A stretch of 64,000 bases of DNA from Owenia fusiformis (taxonomy: Eukaryota > Annelida > Polychaeta > Sabellida > Oweniidae), in the NCBI GenBank assembly GCA_903813345.2, contig CAIIXF020000010.1:6747169-6811168 (forward strand), given 5' to 3'. Shown here piece after piece: positions 12,601 to 27,600 of the stretch. The first letter of the stretch is position 1, and each line of letters starts with the position of its first letter. The notes below the pieces were generated by a model, which searched no databases, was not told where the DNA came from, and was given only the letters and a program-made list of their open reading frames with translations. Position numbers and translations under genes: made by a program.

Positions 12601-15600
12601 TCTTTCCAACTCTCATAACTCTGAAAGGTGAGGATGCAATATACAGGGTGTCAAAAAACAACAACAGCAACCCTCCCCCCACAGTAAAAAGTCCTTAATG
12701 TTACATAGTTATACCTCATTTGAATGATAATTTAATTCTGGAGTTTCTCATCAAATTTCATTTAATAGAACTTTTTGACACAAATCTACAAACTTGTTTA
12801 AAAGAAATACTGGCTGTACATTGATGAACATTAAAAACAAGCTTATTTCTCTCAAACGCAATCCAAAATTGTCATACCTGTTCCTCCAGTAGTTTGTACC
12901 CTTAGTATTTTTCTTATAATCAACATCGTAGTATGTAACAATGAGGGGTTTCTGGAACTGCTCCTTGTTACGTGCAGTACGATGTCCCACCAAACCATTG
13001 CTGGAAAAACATGCAATAGTTATCGATTCATGAATATCAACATTCTTCAATGACTACTGCCATTGATGGAATAACTTTGTAGATATTACATTGACAATGT
13101 ACAAGTTGTAATGTACTGAAACCAATTTTAAGTTGAATCTGTTAGTTAAGGTAATCTTGTCCATTGCCGCTTTTCGAGAAATGCATTAAATAAGTTAATA
13201 TAAAGACCTTTATTATAGTAGATGTGCACACATTTCTTGATGAACCTTTACTGATATATTATAGTTTTCTTACATGTTGTTGTTGACAAATGTTTTAAGA
13301 TCAGTGAGAGAGGATACGTCGCCATCAAATTCAGCTGTGGCTCCTTCCATCTTACTTTGAAGACGCTTGGGACGGAAAATGACAACAGAGCTAAAAATAA
13401 ATTATAAAAAAGAAGCCATTAGATTATGATGGTGATCTTTATTTTATTCTATTTATGTAGAAAATTCATTGAGAATCACTTCTTAACAATATCTACATAT
13501 TTTATATATACATATACTAGTTGCATTAGCAAGTTTAATAGCAAAGACATATGTTCAGATGACAAATATATTTCAAAATCTTCAGCACACAAGTGTCTTG
13601 TGTCCAAATGTAAAATTTATTTCTAACTCACTCTTTTTGTTTAAATTCTTTATTGATAGCGCTGTCAGTTGAGACACCAAACGTAAAGTCTTCACTTAGA
13701 GCATCAGCCAGTGTTTTGAAGGTTTTGGCTCCATCACTGTCTGCACTCTCGAAGAAACCTGAAGCATAAAAACACTCAGTTAATGATCATTGCAATATTC
13801 AATCATTGCTTTATTGAGATATTGATATTGCTTTTATGTTTCATATATATATATTATAAAGTATTATAAAAAAATTAATTTGGCAATTTAATTGATAATT
13901 TATTATTAATAAATAAACTAAACTAAACTATATGCATGGCTTAAGATTCTGAATGCTTATTTTTGTGTTCTGAATAAATTATTTTTTATAATGGAAATCT
14001 GATGCCCTGTGTCTCATATCCACTTAAATATAACCGATAAGTAGTTAATTTTGGATTGAATAATAAACAACATCCCCTTTAGTTCATCTATATAACAAAT
14101 ATATAGTAGTAACATGATTTTAGAAAGATGATAATTATGAAAAGATTGATAGAATCCAACAAAATTATGTCTTTTTGGGGAAATATTACACCATCATCCG
14201 AATCTATGATTAAATCCTATTTTTAAGAGTGAGATAATATTTTCAATTGTTTGAGTGAATCCTAAAGACTAGTGAACCCACAATCCCTAGTCATGGAATT
14301 AAATGCAACATACCAACAACAACGGCATTATCATCAAAATCTTGTATATTAACAAATTTCTTGGCATTTTCTACACTGTCAAGGACTTTGGTTGTTGGTT
14401 CAGCCTTCTTCTTCATGTATCCGATAATTCCGGCTGAAATATATGGAAATCATCAGTGTTTTGACATCTAAAAGGACCACCCTCCAAATGCAGGGCTTAT
14501 CAGAGCTCATCTACATGTTTTCTTCCTTTGCTTTGGGAGGAATGAAACAAATACTCAATATGCAGAACAATATCAAAATATCAATATTGCCAACAATTTT
14601 TCAAATTTTTTTATAAACTATTCTGTTAGATTTATCTATCCTTAGTAATATATTTTTCTTCAATGAATGTAATTATATTTTAATTTTCATTTAGATTCTG
14701 TTACTAATATACTGAAGTCACAATCAATCAATTTACAAAGGATGGGCTCATTTTCTAGAAAAATCAAAGGCTAAATGACTGCCATTTAGAGCGGAAAAAT
14801 AATTCATTGAATTTGTTCAATTAAAGCCTTTTCTTGACATTTATGATTTTTTAAATGAGAACAAATCCTTTGTATTGCATTATGCTGCAACTTTCACAAT
14901 AAGCATGTTTATACTGTGCATCTATTTCATCTAAAGGCCCGGTCACACCGCCTAAACGTTGCTGGAGCGTTCCTTGAACGTTGAAAAAAATCATCAACGC
15001 TCGTGAAAGTTCACCACCGTTTAACAAAAGTTGGCATCCGTTAAAGCAACGCTGTAAACGCTCGGCCAACGCGGATGTTTCTCGAGTGGCCATCCTAACG
15101 CTCCAAAAGTTTTGAGCTGCTCAAAATATTGCGAGCGTTGAAAAAGGGACAATTTTACGCCCTGGCAAAGTTTATCACCGCTCCACCAACGCCCAGTCAA
15201 AGTTTGGCACCGCTAGACGCAAGTTCGTGGACGCTTGAATCCGCTAGACCAACGCAGAAATCTTAAACGCTGGACCACCGCTGCTTCGCCAGCGTTGCCC
15301 GGGCGGCGATTAAACGTTGCACAAACGTCGGCGGAGCGGTTGTTAGCGTTTTATCAGCATACATGGGGTTGTTGGAACGGTGTCGGACGTTGTCGCAGCG
15401 TTCCATGGCGGCGATGAACTTTGCTTTGGCGTTGGTATAGAGGTGTCGGAGCGGGACCAGAATCTGGCTATAAATACGTGGAGAAATGCACCACTGTGTA
15501 GAACACTGTGGAGACACTTGTGCATTTTACATTTGATATATATTCATGTCTGGCATTTCAATTTTTTGCATTGTAAATTCCTAAATTAAGCGCTCAAAGT

Positions 15601-18600
15601 TTGTGATTTTGGATTTTAAAAAGGTGAATAATGCGATTTTTGTTTTTCATTATATGTTAATACAAATAGACTTTTACTGAGACCTTTATTCAAATATAAT
15701 ATATACCTAGTGTTTTCACGTCAAGCAATTCAATAAATTATCTGTGAATTTTCTGCGCAGCTTGTAAAATGTTGCACTCGTCATGGTATTATACAAAAAG
15801 TTGATGCGCGCACAAACAATGCAAAAATTTGTCATGCGTCATGATTATTACTTTGCTGTAAATGTTATTTGACATTGTTAAAGCAATTTGAACGTAAATC
15901 GGTTCCAAGTAATGGAAATGCAACGATTAAATTGTGATATGTTTGTTTGAAATGATATGAGAGATTATAAAAGAAAATTGTAATGTTATTCATTCTTAAT
16001 GTCATATTACATTAATAGAAGCACTTTAGATTTAAAACATTTCTTCTTTAATCCTTGAAGGACTTTTGTTAAAGTTACAAATTCCAATAAACACACTTCC
16101 CACTTGAAATAATTTTCCAGTAGTCAAACGCGATATGCTGCTAAACCAACGCTGCTGCTATTTATACTCCCGCCGAGACAACGCTCTCATGCGCAGAACG
16201 CCGCTATACCAACGCTCGCATTACCGCTAAACAAACGCTAGCTACCGCTCGCAACCGCTTAACCAACGCTAAAGCAACGCCGGCTTCAGCGGTGCACCGC
16301 TAAGCCAACGCCCGTGTTTTTGTTTTTTCCCCATTTTGTGCGCGTTGACGAGCGTTGATGAATTTTTTCAACGTTCAAGGAACGCTCCAGCAACGTCCGG
16401 GCGGTGTGACCGGGCCTTTAAATAGAGGATATAAGGCTAGAGTGAATTTAAACTCTGTTTAACATCATGAATGGATAACAAAGTTTTATATTTAACTCGA
16501 TAGGGAACATTTGCATATCTATGTACAGTAGAACCTGTAAATGAGAAACACATTGTTCATTGTAGGTAGGTGTTCACTATGTGATAACCCAACAGATTCA
16601 CTTACTTGTTTGCCGCTATTCAGTAATGTCAGTTCGATGTCTCACCACTGTTGGGTTTCACTTAATGTTGTTTATATATTCACATACATGTTTAGATCGT
16701 TATTATCCACTAAAGTGTCATATTCTAGTAATTTGTGGATATTGTTAGTTCCGTTCGTACTTTTGGCATAATTCTCAAATTATTAAAGTGCCGTTCGTAC
16801 TTTTGACGTAAAAAGGTCAAGGTTACTGTCGTAGTTTTCTGGTCTAAATTTCACCCCGTTTACTATGTTTTATCATTAATCTAATAGGATATGCAGATAA
16901 TACGTAAATTCAGCTCTCTATAGGTAGTTTAAACTTTGCAATCGGTCCCGTATTGGCGAAGTTATGGCCGTTTTTGTGGATTTACATAAGTTCGTAATTT
17001 ATGTAGGGCGCTGCGCGTGCGCAGAAGACAGGTAGCCATCTTATGTTTTTCGAGTAAATCATTCGTGATTTGCTCCGCTATCTTTACTCAAAATGTTGCT
17101 ATCGTTGACCGTGGAGGTGTCTAAACTGTCTCACGATTTACACCAGTAAGTCGTCCGTCCACATGAGGTGATTACAACAGGATCTGCACGAAGTCTGACC
17201 CCCAAATCAGGCTTGAAGTTTTAGGTTCACCCCTCCCGCATGACCTGCAAATGTCAGCACGTCTGTCAAATGGCGAACTACATACCACCAACAACCAACC
17301 ACTCATATGCTGATGCAAATACCCTACACCTCATTTCAAGCCGTGTGCACTCTATGTATATCGAGTGTGACAAATTGGCAAGTATTACATTTGGATTTGG
17401 ATTTGGATTTGACTTGTTAATGCAAAAACACATTGGAATTATTTGACCTAGATTTGGTTTGCATTGTTGTTGATCAATACCCAGTTTGATCATGTCAGTT
17501 CACCTCATTGTTGATGATCAATACCCAAATTGATCATGTTTTGGTACACTGCAAACTACCCTGTGCAGTTGTATGTTACGTAATGTCTCGCTTGTATATA
17601 GTCGGCTTATGGAGTTCAAGTCTTACTGTTGGGCAACAGTTAGTATCAGATAGATGATGGTGTTGAGTTAAACCCTGATGGAACCCTGGTTTATGGTCTA
17701 GCCTGATACTAGTTTTGAACTTGAACTGTTCTATTGTTTATCGATGGTTGGAGTGTTGGTTTTATTGTATCGTTGCGTTAAGGTCGTACTATAATTTATA
17801 TACTGTATGCATGTATGGCTTTCCCCAAAGCCACTCTAGGGAGATACAATTTGTTGCACCCAATATTACCAAAGGGAAAACAGGTTGTTGCACCCACCCT
17901 TATGTTGTGTCATGGAATATTATAAGTTGGTGATGTACTACTACCAACTTGGGTATACAGTTTCACTCATGTTCATGATTGATCACTTACTACATAACAT
18001 GCACCCACTTGTTACATAGCATGTACCCACATGATGTGTAATTGCACCCATATGTCATGTAGCACGCGTCGGCATGTTTCATAGCAGGCGCCCACTAGTT
18101 ACGTGACATGTATATCCATGTCATGTGATTGCACCCACATGTTATATGACATTAATTTTACTAGCATGTTACATAATGAGCAGTCATGTATACATTGTTA
18201 TCACTAATTGGTATGATTGAATCAAATGTTGTACAAGTTATTGTTATAGTCATTATTTGGTATGTTTCACCCAAGCTTGTGAATACGTAATGTTACGTTG
18301 ATATTTCTAGTCGGTCTTACATTTTGTCAGTGGTTGTACTTAGGTTCTTTGCGTCGTCGTACACTCCAAGGTGCTAGTTGTTGTTGTTCTCATTGTCATA
18401 GGTTGTTGCAAAGTCATGGTAATACATATTGCCATGTATGTTTATTTGGTCACCAGTTGTGTCACACACTCTCCCAGATGAAAGTATTGTATGTTATATG
18501 TGTAGTTAATGTAGGATTTATGAATATGAGCTCACTAATGTGTAGTTGCAGTATCAGCTTCTTGGTAATATGTAATCTTACTTGAGTATGTATTGTACTT

Positions 18601-21600
18601 GATAGGAAATACTATGTATATTATCGTAACCACATATCAGGGATCTTAATTGCATAACGATCCACCTTTGTGCGAATCCTTGAATATGGGTACCCGTTGC
18701 CATTGAGTAACGCTGCACCATATATCATCCATGTGTCACAATATCAGAACTTTTATTCATATATATATTTCCACACTATGTGTGTTATTGTCATAATTAC
18801 TATACTCAATTTATAATCACATTGTAAATAAACCCATAATTATGTCATCATTTATATTTAAACTAAATTATCTGTTTTGTCAGTTAGGTGTATGTTTTAT
18901 GTCGCAGTGCGACATATTCAGCCATTTTGCCATTCAACCAGTCATGTCTGTAAAACCCTTGAGAGCGCATACAATCACAACACGGACCTGGTAATAATGT
19001 GACGATTCTTCCACTCACTCATAAACCCTTTAACGCTACCACTACCTTTTGCGCTTATCACGCAGAGTGAGGGTCGTTACAACTACAAAGCTTTTATACG
19101 AACGTTTCTAAGTACTGATTCCAACTATAAGATCAGGTGTTCACTAAGTGAGGTGTTTACAAAATACAAAAACTTCAGTCAAAATATACATGAAATATTG
19201 TATCACTGTCAAGCTTGCAGTTGTACGATTGGTTTTTACCTTTAATATTGCTTAAGGTAAGCTTGTCAGTAAAATAATAAAACAAATATTTCATTCTACT
19301 TTATGTGAATACTTGTGGCAGTTTCACAAAAATATATTCAACTTGCCCTTCTGGCTCTGTGAAATATCATTTATGAAAGATGCACAGATTTTTACCACAA
19401 TATAACAAAATATTTGTGTGATCTTAAATCAGTTTATTTTTCAGAAAAGCTGTCTGGATATTATTTTTCATATATCGTACATGTAGTTAAAAAATCAGGG
19501 AGGATATGTTAAACAGTTGAAATATTCACTTTAGCCTAGTTTCATGTTTCTAAACAAGCATTAATGTGTATGTGTACAAACTGCAATTATATACAATCAT
19601 GAAAAAATCCTCTTTTCTGCAAGCTGAAAATAAATGCATTAACATAATATAAAAAAAATATTGAACTCCAACTAAAGCATCATATTTTGGAGAATGTAAC
19701 AAAATCTAACCAAATAAACAGACAAAGACAACTTGAACAATAAAATCTGTATTTAAAACATAACCCGAATGCAAAATGTGATACCATGCAAGTGAAGCAT
19801 CTTTCTCTATTGATATGAAAGCTTCATCAATGGTTTACACCTGTGCATTGAAGTGAGCTAAAATAAAAGAACACAAGAATCTAAGCACCTTAGTTCAACT
19901 CTCTGAACCTCTCATGCATCCTTGTAAAAATTTGATAAACTGACACTACCCACTCTGTATATCTAACGTGAAAGATACTATAGTTGCTGTGAGACGCATG
20001 GAAAGTTATAAACCACTGGAGAGACAATTGTTGCATGGGACAGCCACCCAGGCTGATAGAAAATTCTCCCTCACCAAAGGGACTTTTGAATTTTGTACCA
20101 TGGTATTGAAATTTTCAGAGGCCTAAGGGGGACTTGAAATTGACTATTTGGTTGATAAAACATTTGCCAATATTTCTTGTGCATGGAATGTCTGACATGA
20201 GCTTTGAGCAGAAAAAGCGATGTAATGACCAACATAAACTCTTGAACTCTCATACTTCATCCCTCGAGGTCAGGCGTTCAATGTCCCAGCTCATCCCCTT
20301 CATAACTTACCCCCCCCCCTATCACACCAAACTAGTTCTTATCCGTTCTTGCCAGTCCTACGAAAACGTCGTAAAACGGGCTCAATCTGGCTATGGTCGG
20401 GAAATATGTCTAAAATAATTAGCTTCTTCGTTCTTAAACAGTCTTCAATACGTCCATCTCGTTCGCAGTTGGTTCAGGTCGCACCACGTCGGTGTGCAAC
20501 GTCGTAGAACGCGTCCCTTAGTCTAGAAGGTCAACATGACCTGATTACAGAACGGTATGGTCGCCATCGAATTTTGAATCGATTCAAAATTCTAAAATCA
20601 CATTCCCGTCTGAAAACGTTCATAAAGTTCGTAAATAGACCTTAGAAAGTTGCAGCTACGTTCATTCCGTTCACACACAGTTTAAAAACCAGTTTTGAAG
20701 AACGCAGTGGCAATTTGTTTGGTGTGATAGCTATATTTTTGCTAACTCGTTAATAAGCAGTGTTAAATACGTTCTTAATCAGTTTAAACCCGTTTGCAAT
20801 TAGTTCTACCTCGTTCTCAACACGTCCTCAGACAGTTCAACTCGTTGTAAAAACGTCCCTAGTAGGATTGAAGTACGACGGTTCCGTCCGTAGTACGTCC
20901 ATCTCGTCGTTAGTACATTGTCACTCGTTCTAATTGTTGAACGTGACGACCACGAGAACATTTTGAGCATTGTCTAAGTTCTAGAGGACCTACCCGTTCG
21001 AGTACATTCGATGAAGTTTGTAAATAGATCCCAAACGGTTCTTAGTAGGTCAAGTCCGTTCGTACACAGTTGAAGCCCGTTTTCGAGAACGTAGTGAGAA
21101 CTAGTTTGGTGTGATAGTAGGGTTAGATGTATTCTTCATTCTCATAATAACCAACCAATTAGTACTGAGAACACCAAAGTAATAAATCACCAAAATAAAC
21201 CAAGAAATTATAACCACCCTGCCATTTCATATCGCATGGGTGGTTCTTACCAGAGGTACATCCCTCATTATTTTCTTCATTTTGACCACCTTTAGTAAAA
21301 ACTTTCAATGTTGGGAATCCACTGACGCCAATTCTTTCACAGACTTCCGGCCCATCATCAATACAGTCAACCTGATATCAGAAAGACGAAGATGAAGACG
21401 AGACATTCAAACATTTTACATGCAAGTAGTTCTATATGTACAATGTGTTGCAATTAAACCAAATAAATTCCAATCTTACTTAAACCAAATGAACAGTTAA
21501 ACTAACTCATTCAGTTACATATTCCATAAAAGGAATTTCTACTTTTGGGATTGTAACTACAAAGACTCTATGTGGCTGATTAACAAATAAAATAACGTAT

Positions 21601-24600
21601 TTAACCAAATAAATCAAACAAATAATAAAAAAACTCTTGATCCACAACTGGTAATTCCTCAGATATATACACAACTGGTAATTTCCAAGACATATCCACA
21701 ACTGGTAATTCCACAGACATGTCCTAAACTGGTAATTCTTCAGGCATATCCACAACTGATAATTTCTCAGACAGGTCCACAACTGGTAATTCCTCAGATT
21801 CCTAAGAGCACATTAGGATATTCTTTCATATTCTATCGTATCTGTGGATTCCCCATTGATCAAATTGCAGGATGTGATCACGTGAACAATCATGAGCACA
21901 TACTCATTCAGTCCTGTGATTGCGTAAAGTAAGATTTGAAATCATGGAAATGGCGTTTATTTCAGTTTAACATCATTTCACCATCATCATTTCAAAACTA
22001 CGGAAATACTATTGGAGTTACTTGATCCAAACTTGCAGAGAATACTCATAAAATAACAGCAAAAATTGTGAGATTCATTTCAATGGCAAATGAGGCCTGA
22101 TTATAAAATTGGTAATCGAACGTGTCGAATATTACAGGTCATCTTTGGGAAATCCCCCCCCCCCCTGATCACTGAGAGCTTTCCAGACAACAGGAATCAC
22201 ACAAAGTGAAGATTCAAGAACATCTAAAACAAAGCATGCTGCGTCAAAATAGAAAGTTGCCAATACAAAACAACAACAATGATTCTGTGTCAAAAAATAG
22301 AAAGTTGCCACAACAACACAATAATGATACATCGCTATATTAACAGATTACCAGAGTCTCTTGGGCCTTCATAATCTGCCTCAAGCTCTCCATTACGGAA
22401 AATCTTAAGAGTTGGGTACCCAGATACACCACATTCTGAACACTTCTCTTTGCCTGCTTCAATGCAATCAACCTATATAGAAAGAAAGGAGAATATATCA
22501 AATATTCAGTTTCCTCATGCTCCTGTTCCAAATCCCACCTTATCTACAAATGGCTTCTGTCTCCATGACAACATTCATAATAACTTTGTCAATAAAACAA
22601 ATATATATATAATAACAATCTAATTATCCATCCTGACTGCACTTTGCCTTGACAACATTGTTGTTTGCTCACAGCAATCTTACCGGCTGTAACATCTCCA
22701 TGATAGATTTCAAGTTCACCATTTACATAATAGAGCGATTCAGGTCTCAAAACTGCACCTTCTCGCTCACACAAATCCAAATACTTATCACAGTTAACCT
22801 TTCCAGGAAGAAAAAAGTTCATATCGCATATTACTTTGCATGTGCATGCGTTTTGAATTCAAACAGGTTCCTAAAAATTGAAAGTAACAACATTTAACTG
22901 GCTGCTATAGTAGCCACCCATTCTCCGCTAGCTGCCATGACGATATAGTACACAAACATTCCCTGTTATCTCTAGAGATCTTACCAGTTACATCAATGTT
23001 ACCAGTGTATTCCATACTAAATTCTCCATCACGAAAAATATACATCAGTGGAAACCCTTTTTCCTCCACGCCATATTTTGCACAGATTCCTTTTGCATTC
23101 TCATCGTCACAATCAACCTGACCAAGATTATTTGAGATTATGAAAACTGTCTACAAAAGCTATATTAGTCTAGGATTATGGAACTAAGGAGTGTGGGGTG
23201 CAGGTGAGTTGATGTTGCTATGGAAACTGAAATCAGGCCTTTAGACAACATTAAAAATGTAAATGTATGTAAAGGTTCTGACTTCAGTATCTCTGCCATC
23301 AACTTGTGCATTCCAACATGGTTTCATATTTTCTGTAGCCTTGGGATAAGAGTCTTCATCCCAGAAAATTTCAAATTGTTTGCAGCAGTAATATTCAAAG
23401 TAAAAACATGAAAAACATGTCATCCAGTATGTAACCTTACCAGCCGACATAGGGCCATCATATTTGAAAGATTTTCGTCCTTTTGATTTAAACAATTTTA
23501 TAGAAAGGTATCCATTAATTTCCTGTTTGTCACAAGTGCCCTATCCATCCCCTGTACAGTCCACCTAAAAATGAAAAATTTATGAATGTGATTTAGAAGG
23601 GTTACTAGAACAATAAATACAATCGTACAATCCAGATCAAATACTACTGCACCTACTCAGGACTAAACCACAAAGAATCCTTTATTTAATGCAACAACCC
23701 CTCCCCCTCTAAACCAAAACTCTACATTTATTACCTAACAGCTTCAACTGACAGAATCGAGTCCATGTTACCAGCCAAACTAGCATGGCTTTTCTTGCTT
23801 TTTCCATTCCTACTTCATAATATAAGATAATCTTTGAGGTTTGGTAGTAATACAAACAACAATACAAACTGTGTTCAGTGATGAGATTGCACAATTTAAA
23901 TTATCACATATAAGCAAAAGCATAGCCTTGCCCAAGTCGGTCTCTTTTACTTATCTTGATTTCTATTATGACCGCCGGTAATAATTCAAGATCAGATGAG
24001 TAAAAAATACCGACTTGGGCAAGGCTATCAAAAGCATAGTTTTCACAATTTATGCTTTATTTGAGCTTTGTGCATACATGCATATTTTATGCACAAAATC
24101 TCAATAAAGAAAATGGGAAAAATATACTCTTTCACACAAAATTGTCCATCCATTAAATGTCTTACCACTCGAGTCTCTAGGCCCCTCATAAGGAGCGCTA
24201 ACTTCTCCATTTTTGAAGATTTTTAGTGTAGGGTACCCGCTAACACCATATTGTTGACATTTGTCTTTACCATCACCGACACAATCAATCTAAAAATTGT
24301 TTGGTATTTGTTTTTTCCATGTAAGTTTTTCAAATAAGTTATATAGAGTTATATTTCATTAATTTATTTTGATACTTAAAATAACGTAGGTACATCTATA
24401 TACTAGTATACAATTTTGACATTTCTTAATTACCAATTCAGTTTGTAAAATAAAACTAAACGAACACCGCAAGTACATGTAAGTAATAAACAGTTTATAC
24501 CGAAAATGATGGCTTCAATATTGTAACTGAATTATAGTGGCTACTGGCTAGTCATAAGTTTTTTTCTCTGACTAGACTTTTTGACAGTTTCCCTTACTCC

Positions 24601-27600
24601 CCATTACAGGCACATGTTAGCTGAAACTAACTTATCCCAGGGTAACATCATACTGCATGTTAACATATAGCTATATCTAATTGATTTTCAACATTAAACG
24701 ACAAATATCTCAGTTAAATATTTAGCAAATAAAAATACTATTTATAAGACTATTGATTCTTTTATTGTCTAATTTGATATGCATTGCTTCACTTCACTGA
24801 TTTACAAAGTTCACATTGGTAATTAAAGCAAGAGAAGAGACTGCTAGTTAATTTAGACTCTTGAACCATCTTGCGATGCAAATTTTGAAATACAGTATTT
24901 CTAATTCCAGACTGATTTAGCTAACCTTAGCAAAGGCTACTGGGGGGTCATTCTTCTTCAAGGCAGTGGCTGCAGTGTCATACTCTGGGGCCAGCCTCTT
25001 GCAGGCTCCACACCTAAAAGTAAAGATATTTCACGGTTAAGATCTAAAATATTCCAATTTTTATGACATTTTTTCCATGGTGCAGAGACATATAAAAATC
25101 TAAACGCAGCAAACTTTTGGCTCCAATAGTGGTTCGTTACATCTCTGAAATATCACCAGGCAGACGAAATCTCGCCAAGACAGAAATATTGTGAGTCACT
25201 AATCTCTGTTTTCTACCACTAGACCAACGGCCATTCGTATACTCTATCAGAGCAAATTATTTTAATCTTCTATCTAGGCCAAGGAGGATTGGCAGGCATT
25301 ATTCAAACTAGATACTCCATTGCCTGCAGTGGAACAATTTAATAAAACTATTTCTACTGATACACGTTTGTGTTAAAAAATGTCGTGGGAATTCTGCCTA
25401 CAACGTGTGAAATAAGGAAAAGAGAAAAATCGTACCTTCGATGTTCCGACATTTTGTTACCAAAACGGTTCTAACCAGCGTAATCGAGTGGATCACAAGT
25501 GTGCAGCCAAAAAGGTGACACGAAAGGGCTAAATGGCTTGCCCCAAGGTGCAACCGTCAAAAAGATGAGTTTGAAAAAATCGTTTTTTTTTTCAAATAAT
25601 ACGACGAGGATATGAGATAGGAGGCAAATTTGATATTGATATGTATGATAGTCCATTTGGATGTGGTCTTTTTTATTAAAAACAATAATGGTGAAGAATT
25701 ATAGATTGCTGACCTTGAAATGCCATTTTAATCCAAAAGTCATCGTTGCTAATGATAATATTCCTATTTTACTTATTCAATGTTTTCTAAATGTTTCAGT
25801 TACCATTGTGTTAGTTTTTGGCAAAATAAATAATTATAGGGCTCACACAAGGATCCACTTTGTTTACAACTTTTTCATATGAAGTGATGTTTTGAAAAAA
25901 ATACTACGTTAAACACAATTTTATTTGTTAAATATTGAATAAAATGATAATGTTGTGCTTGTTTCATTGTTTCAACTGAAATATCGCAATTTATTGCTCT
26001 TGCTATTAGAGCGGCAGGGCAATACCAGTACGAAAACTTTTCAATAAAGTTGATCCTTGTGTGGGCCCTACGATTATTAACTTTGCCAAAAACTAATATA
26101 ACGATTATTCGGATATATAAAAATCATTTCATAGGTAAAATAGTAATAAAATGATCGACTTTTGAATAAAAGGGTTGCAGTAAAATTACCACACCAAAGT
26201 GGACTATCTTTACATATTAATATTAATTGGGCCTTCTATTTGCATGTTTTACTGTACTTATTTGTACTGTATTTGTTTATTGTGATAAAGCAAGCAGTGA
26301 ATTTGATATTTTTACGCTTGCAGACAGTGATCTAGACGAGGCAACGTCTTGTACAGTAATGGGTGTAACAGTGATGAGGCAGGAATTATTATATAGATGC
26401 AGCTTGTGCCCATTCCTGTGTTGATGGTTTATCTAACAGTAAGCAATTTTGTCCAACATTCTGCTTGGGCTGTTGTGGCCCTTGGCAATTCATGTTGACA
26501 TGAGGTCAAAGTCAATACCTATGGTTCAAAAACATAATAAGGTCAAATGTCAATATCTAGGCAGTTGGCTTGTGTGGGGCTACACTGACATTTGATCACC
26601 AATGATAAAGTGACCTGAGATCATTGTTATAGGTCAAGGTCATGTCAAGGTCATAGATCAAATCTAAGTATTTGGTGTTTTGGGGCTGCTGCTGCACTTG
26701 ACTCCATTAAAATGTGACCCGAGATTAAGGTCAATCGATGGTCAATATCTCACTGTTTGGCGTTCTAAGGCCACATGGGCTGATGTCGTGCTATGGCCCT
26801 TGGCGACTCATGACAAGGAGACATGAGGTCAAAGTCATCATTTAATGGTTCAATTAAGGATCATCTCAAGTTCAAAGTCAATACCAAGGTATTTGGCGTT
26901 TAAAGAAACCCACCACCACACTCCCGACCTCGTAGATATCTACGATATCGAGAGTAGATAACTATGGTAAGCCAACCTAACCAAAGTATCCACGTGTAGT
27001 TTACGGGTGTGTAGGCGTTAATTACGCCCGTGTAGACGTGAAATTACGCCCGTGCAGAAGTAATTTACGCCCGTGTTGGCGTTAATTACGCCTGTGTAGG
27101 CGTTAATTACGCCCGTCAAAGCGTTAATTACGCCCGTTAAGAAGTGAATTCTATGGTTGGCCTATTAGTATAAAGAATGCATGCGTTGTTTACGGGTGTG
27201 TAGGCGTTAATTACGCTCGTGTAGATGTAAAATTACGCCCGTGCTGACGAAAAATTACGCCTGTGTAGGCGTAAATTACGCCCGTGAAGAAGTAAATTCT
27301 ACGGGCGTTCAGAATACATTTACAGGCGTGAACTTACGGCGTTAAAATTATTAATTACGGGCGTTAAGACTATTATTTTACACGCGCTGAGAAACATCTT
27401 CACGCCTGTCGAGTTCATTTTAGCGCCGTGAATTATGAACCAATCAGCATCTTGCTTACATGATGATACGATGCATTATAGCTATAAGTACAACTCCAAG
27501 ATCCTTGTGCAAGTTAATAACATACTCATGATTGTGCCAGGAACAACTGTTGCAATTGGAGGCATATGAAATATTATTTCTTTTCTGGGTATCTCGGTGC

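Noticed and set aside
14851-15525. Arginine/alanine-rich frames on both strands
   Set aside because: They fall inside the sub-terminal repeats of the 14936-16416 transposon, which is absent from copy B.
21251-24289. Exon 3 variants as tandem thioredoxin domains spliced in series
   Set aside because: Each exon is only part of a fold, without its own CxxC, and each has length 1 modulo 3, so serial inclusion shifts the frame.
26430-26900. Nuclear-receptor response-element cluster (AGGTCA words)
   Set aside because: Spacing is irregular and the words belong to a diverged interspersed repeat, with no nearby gene start.
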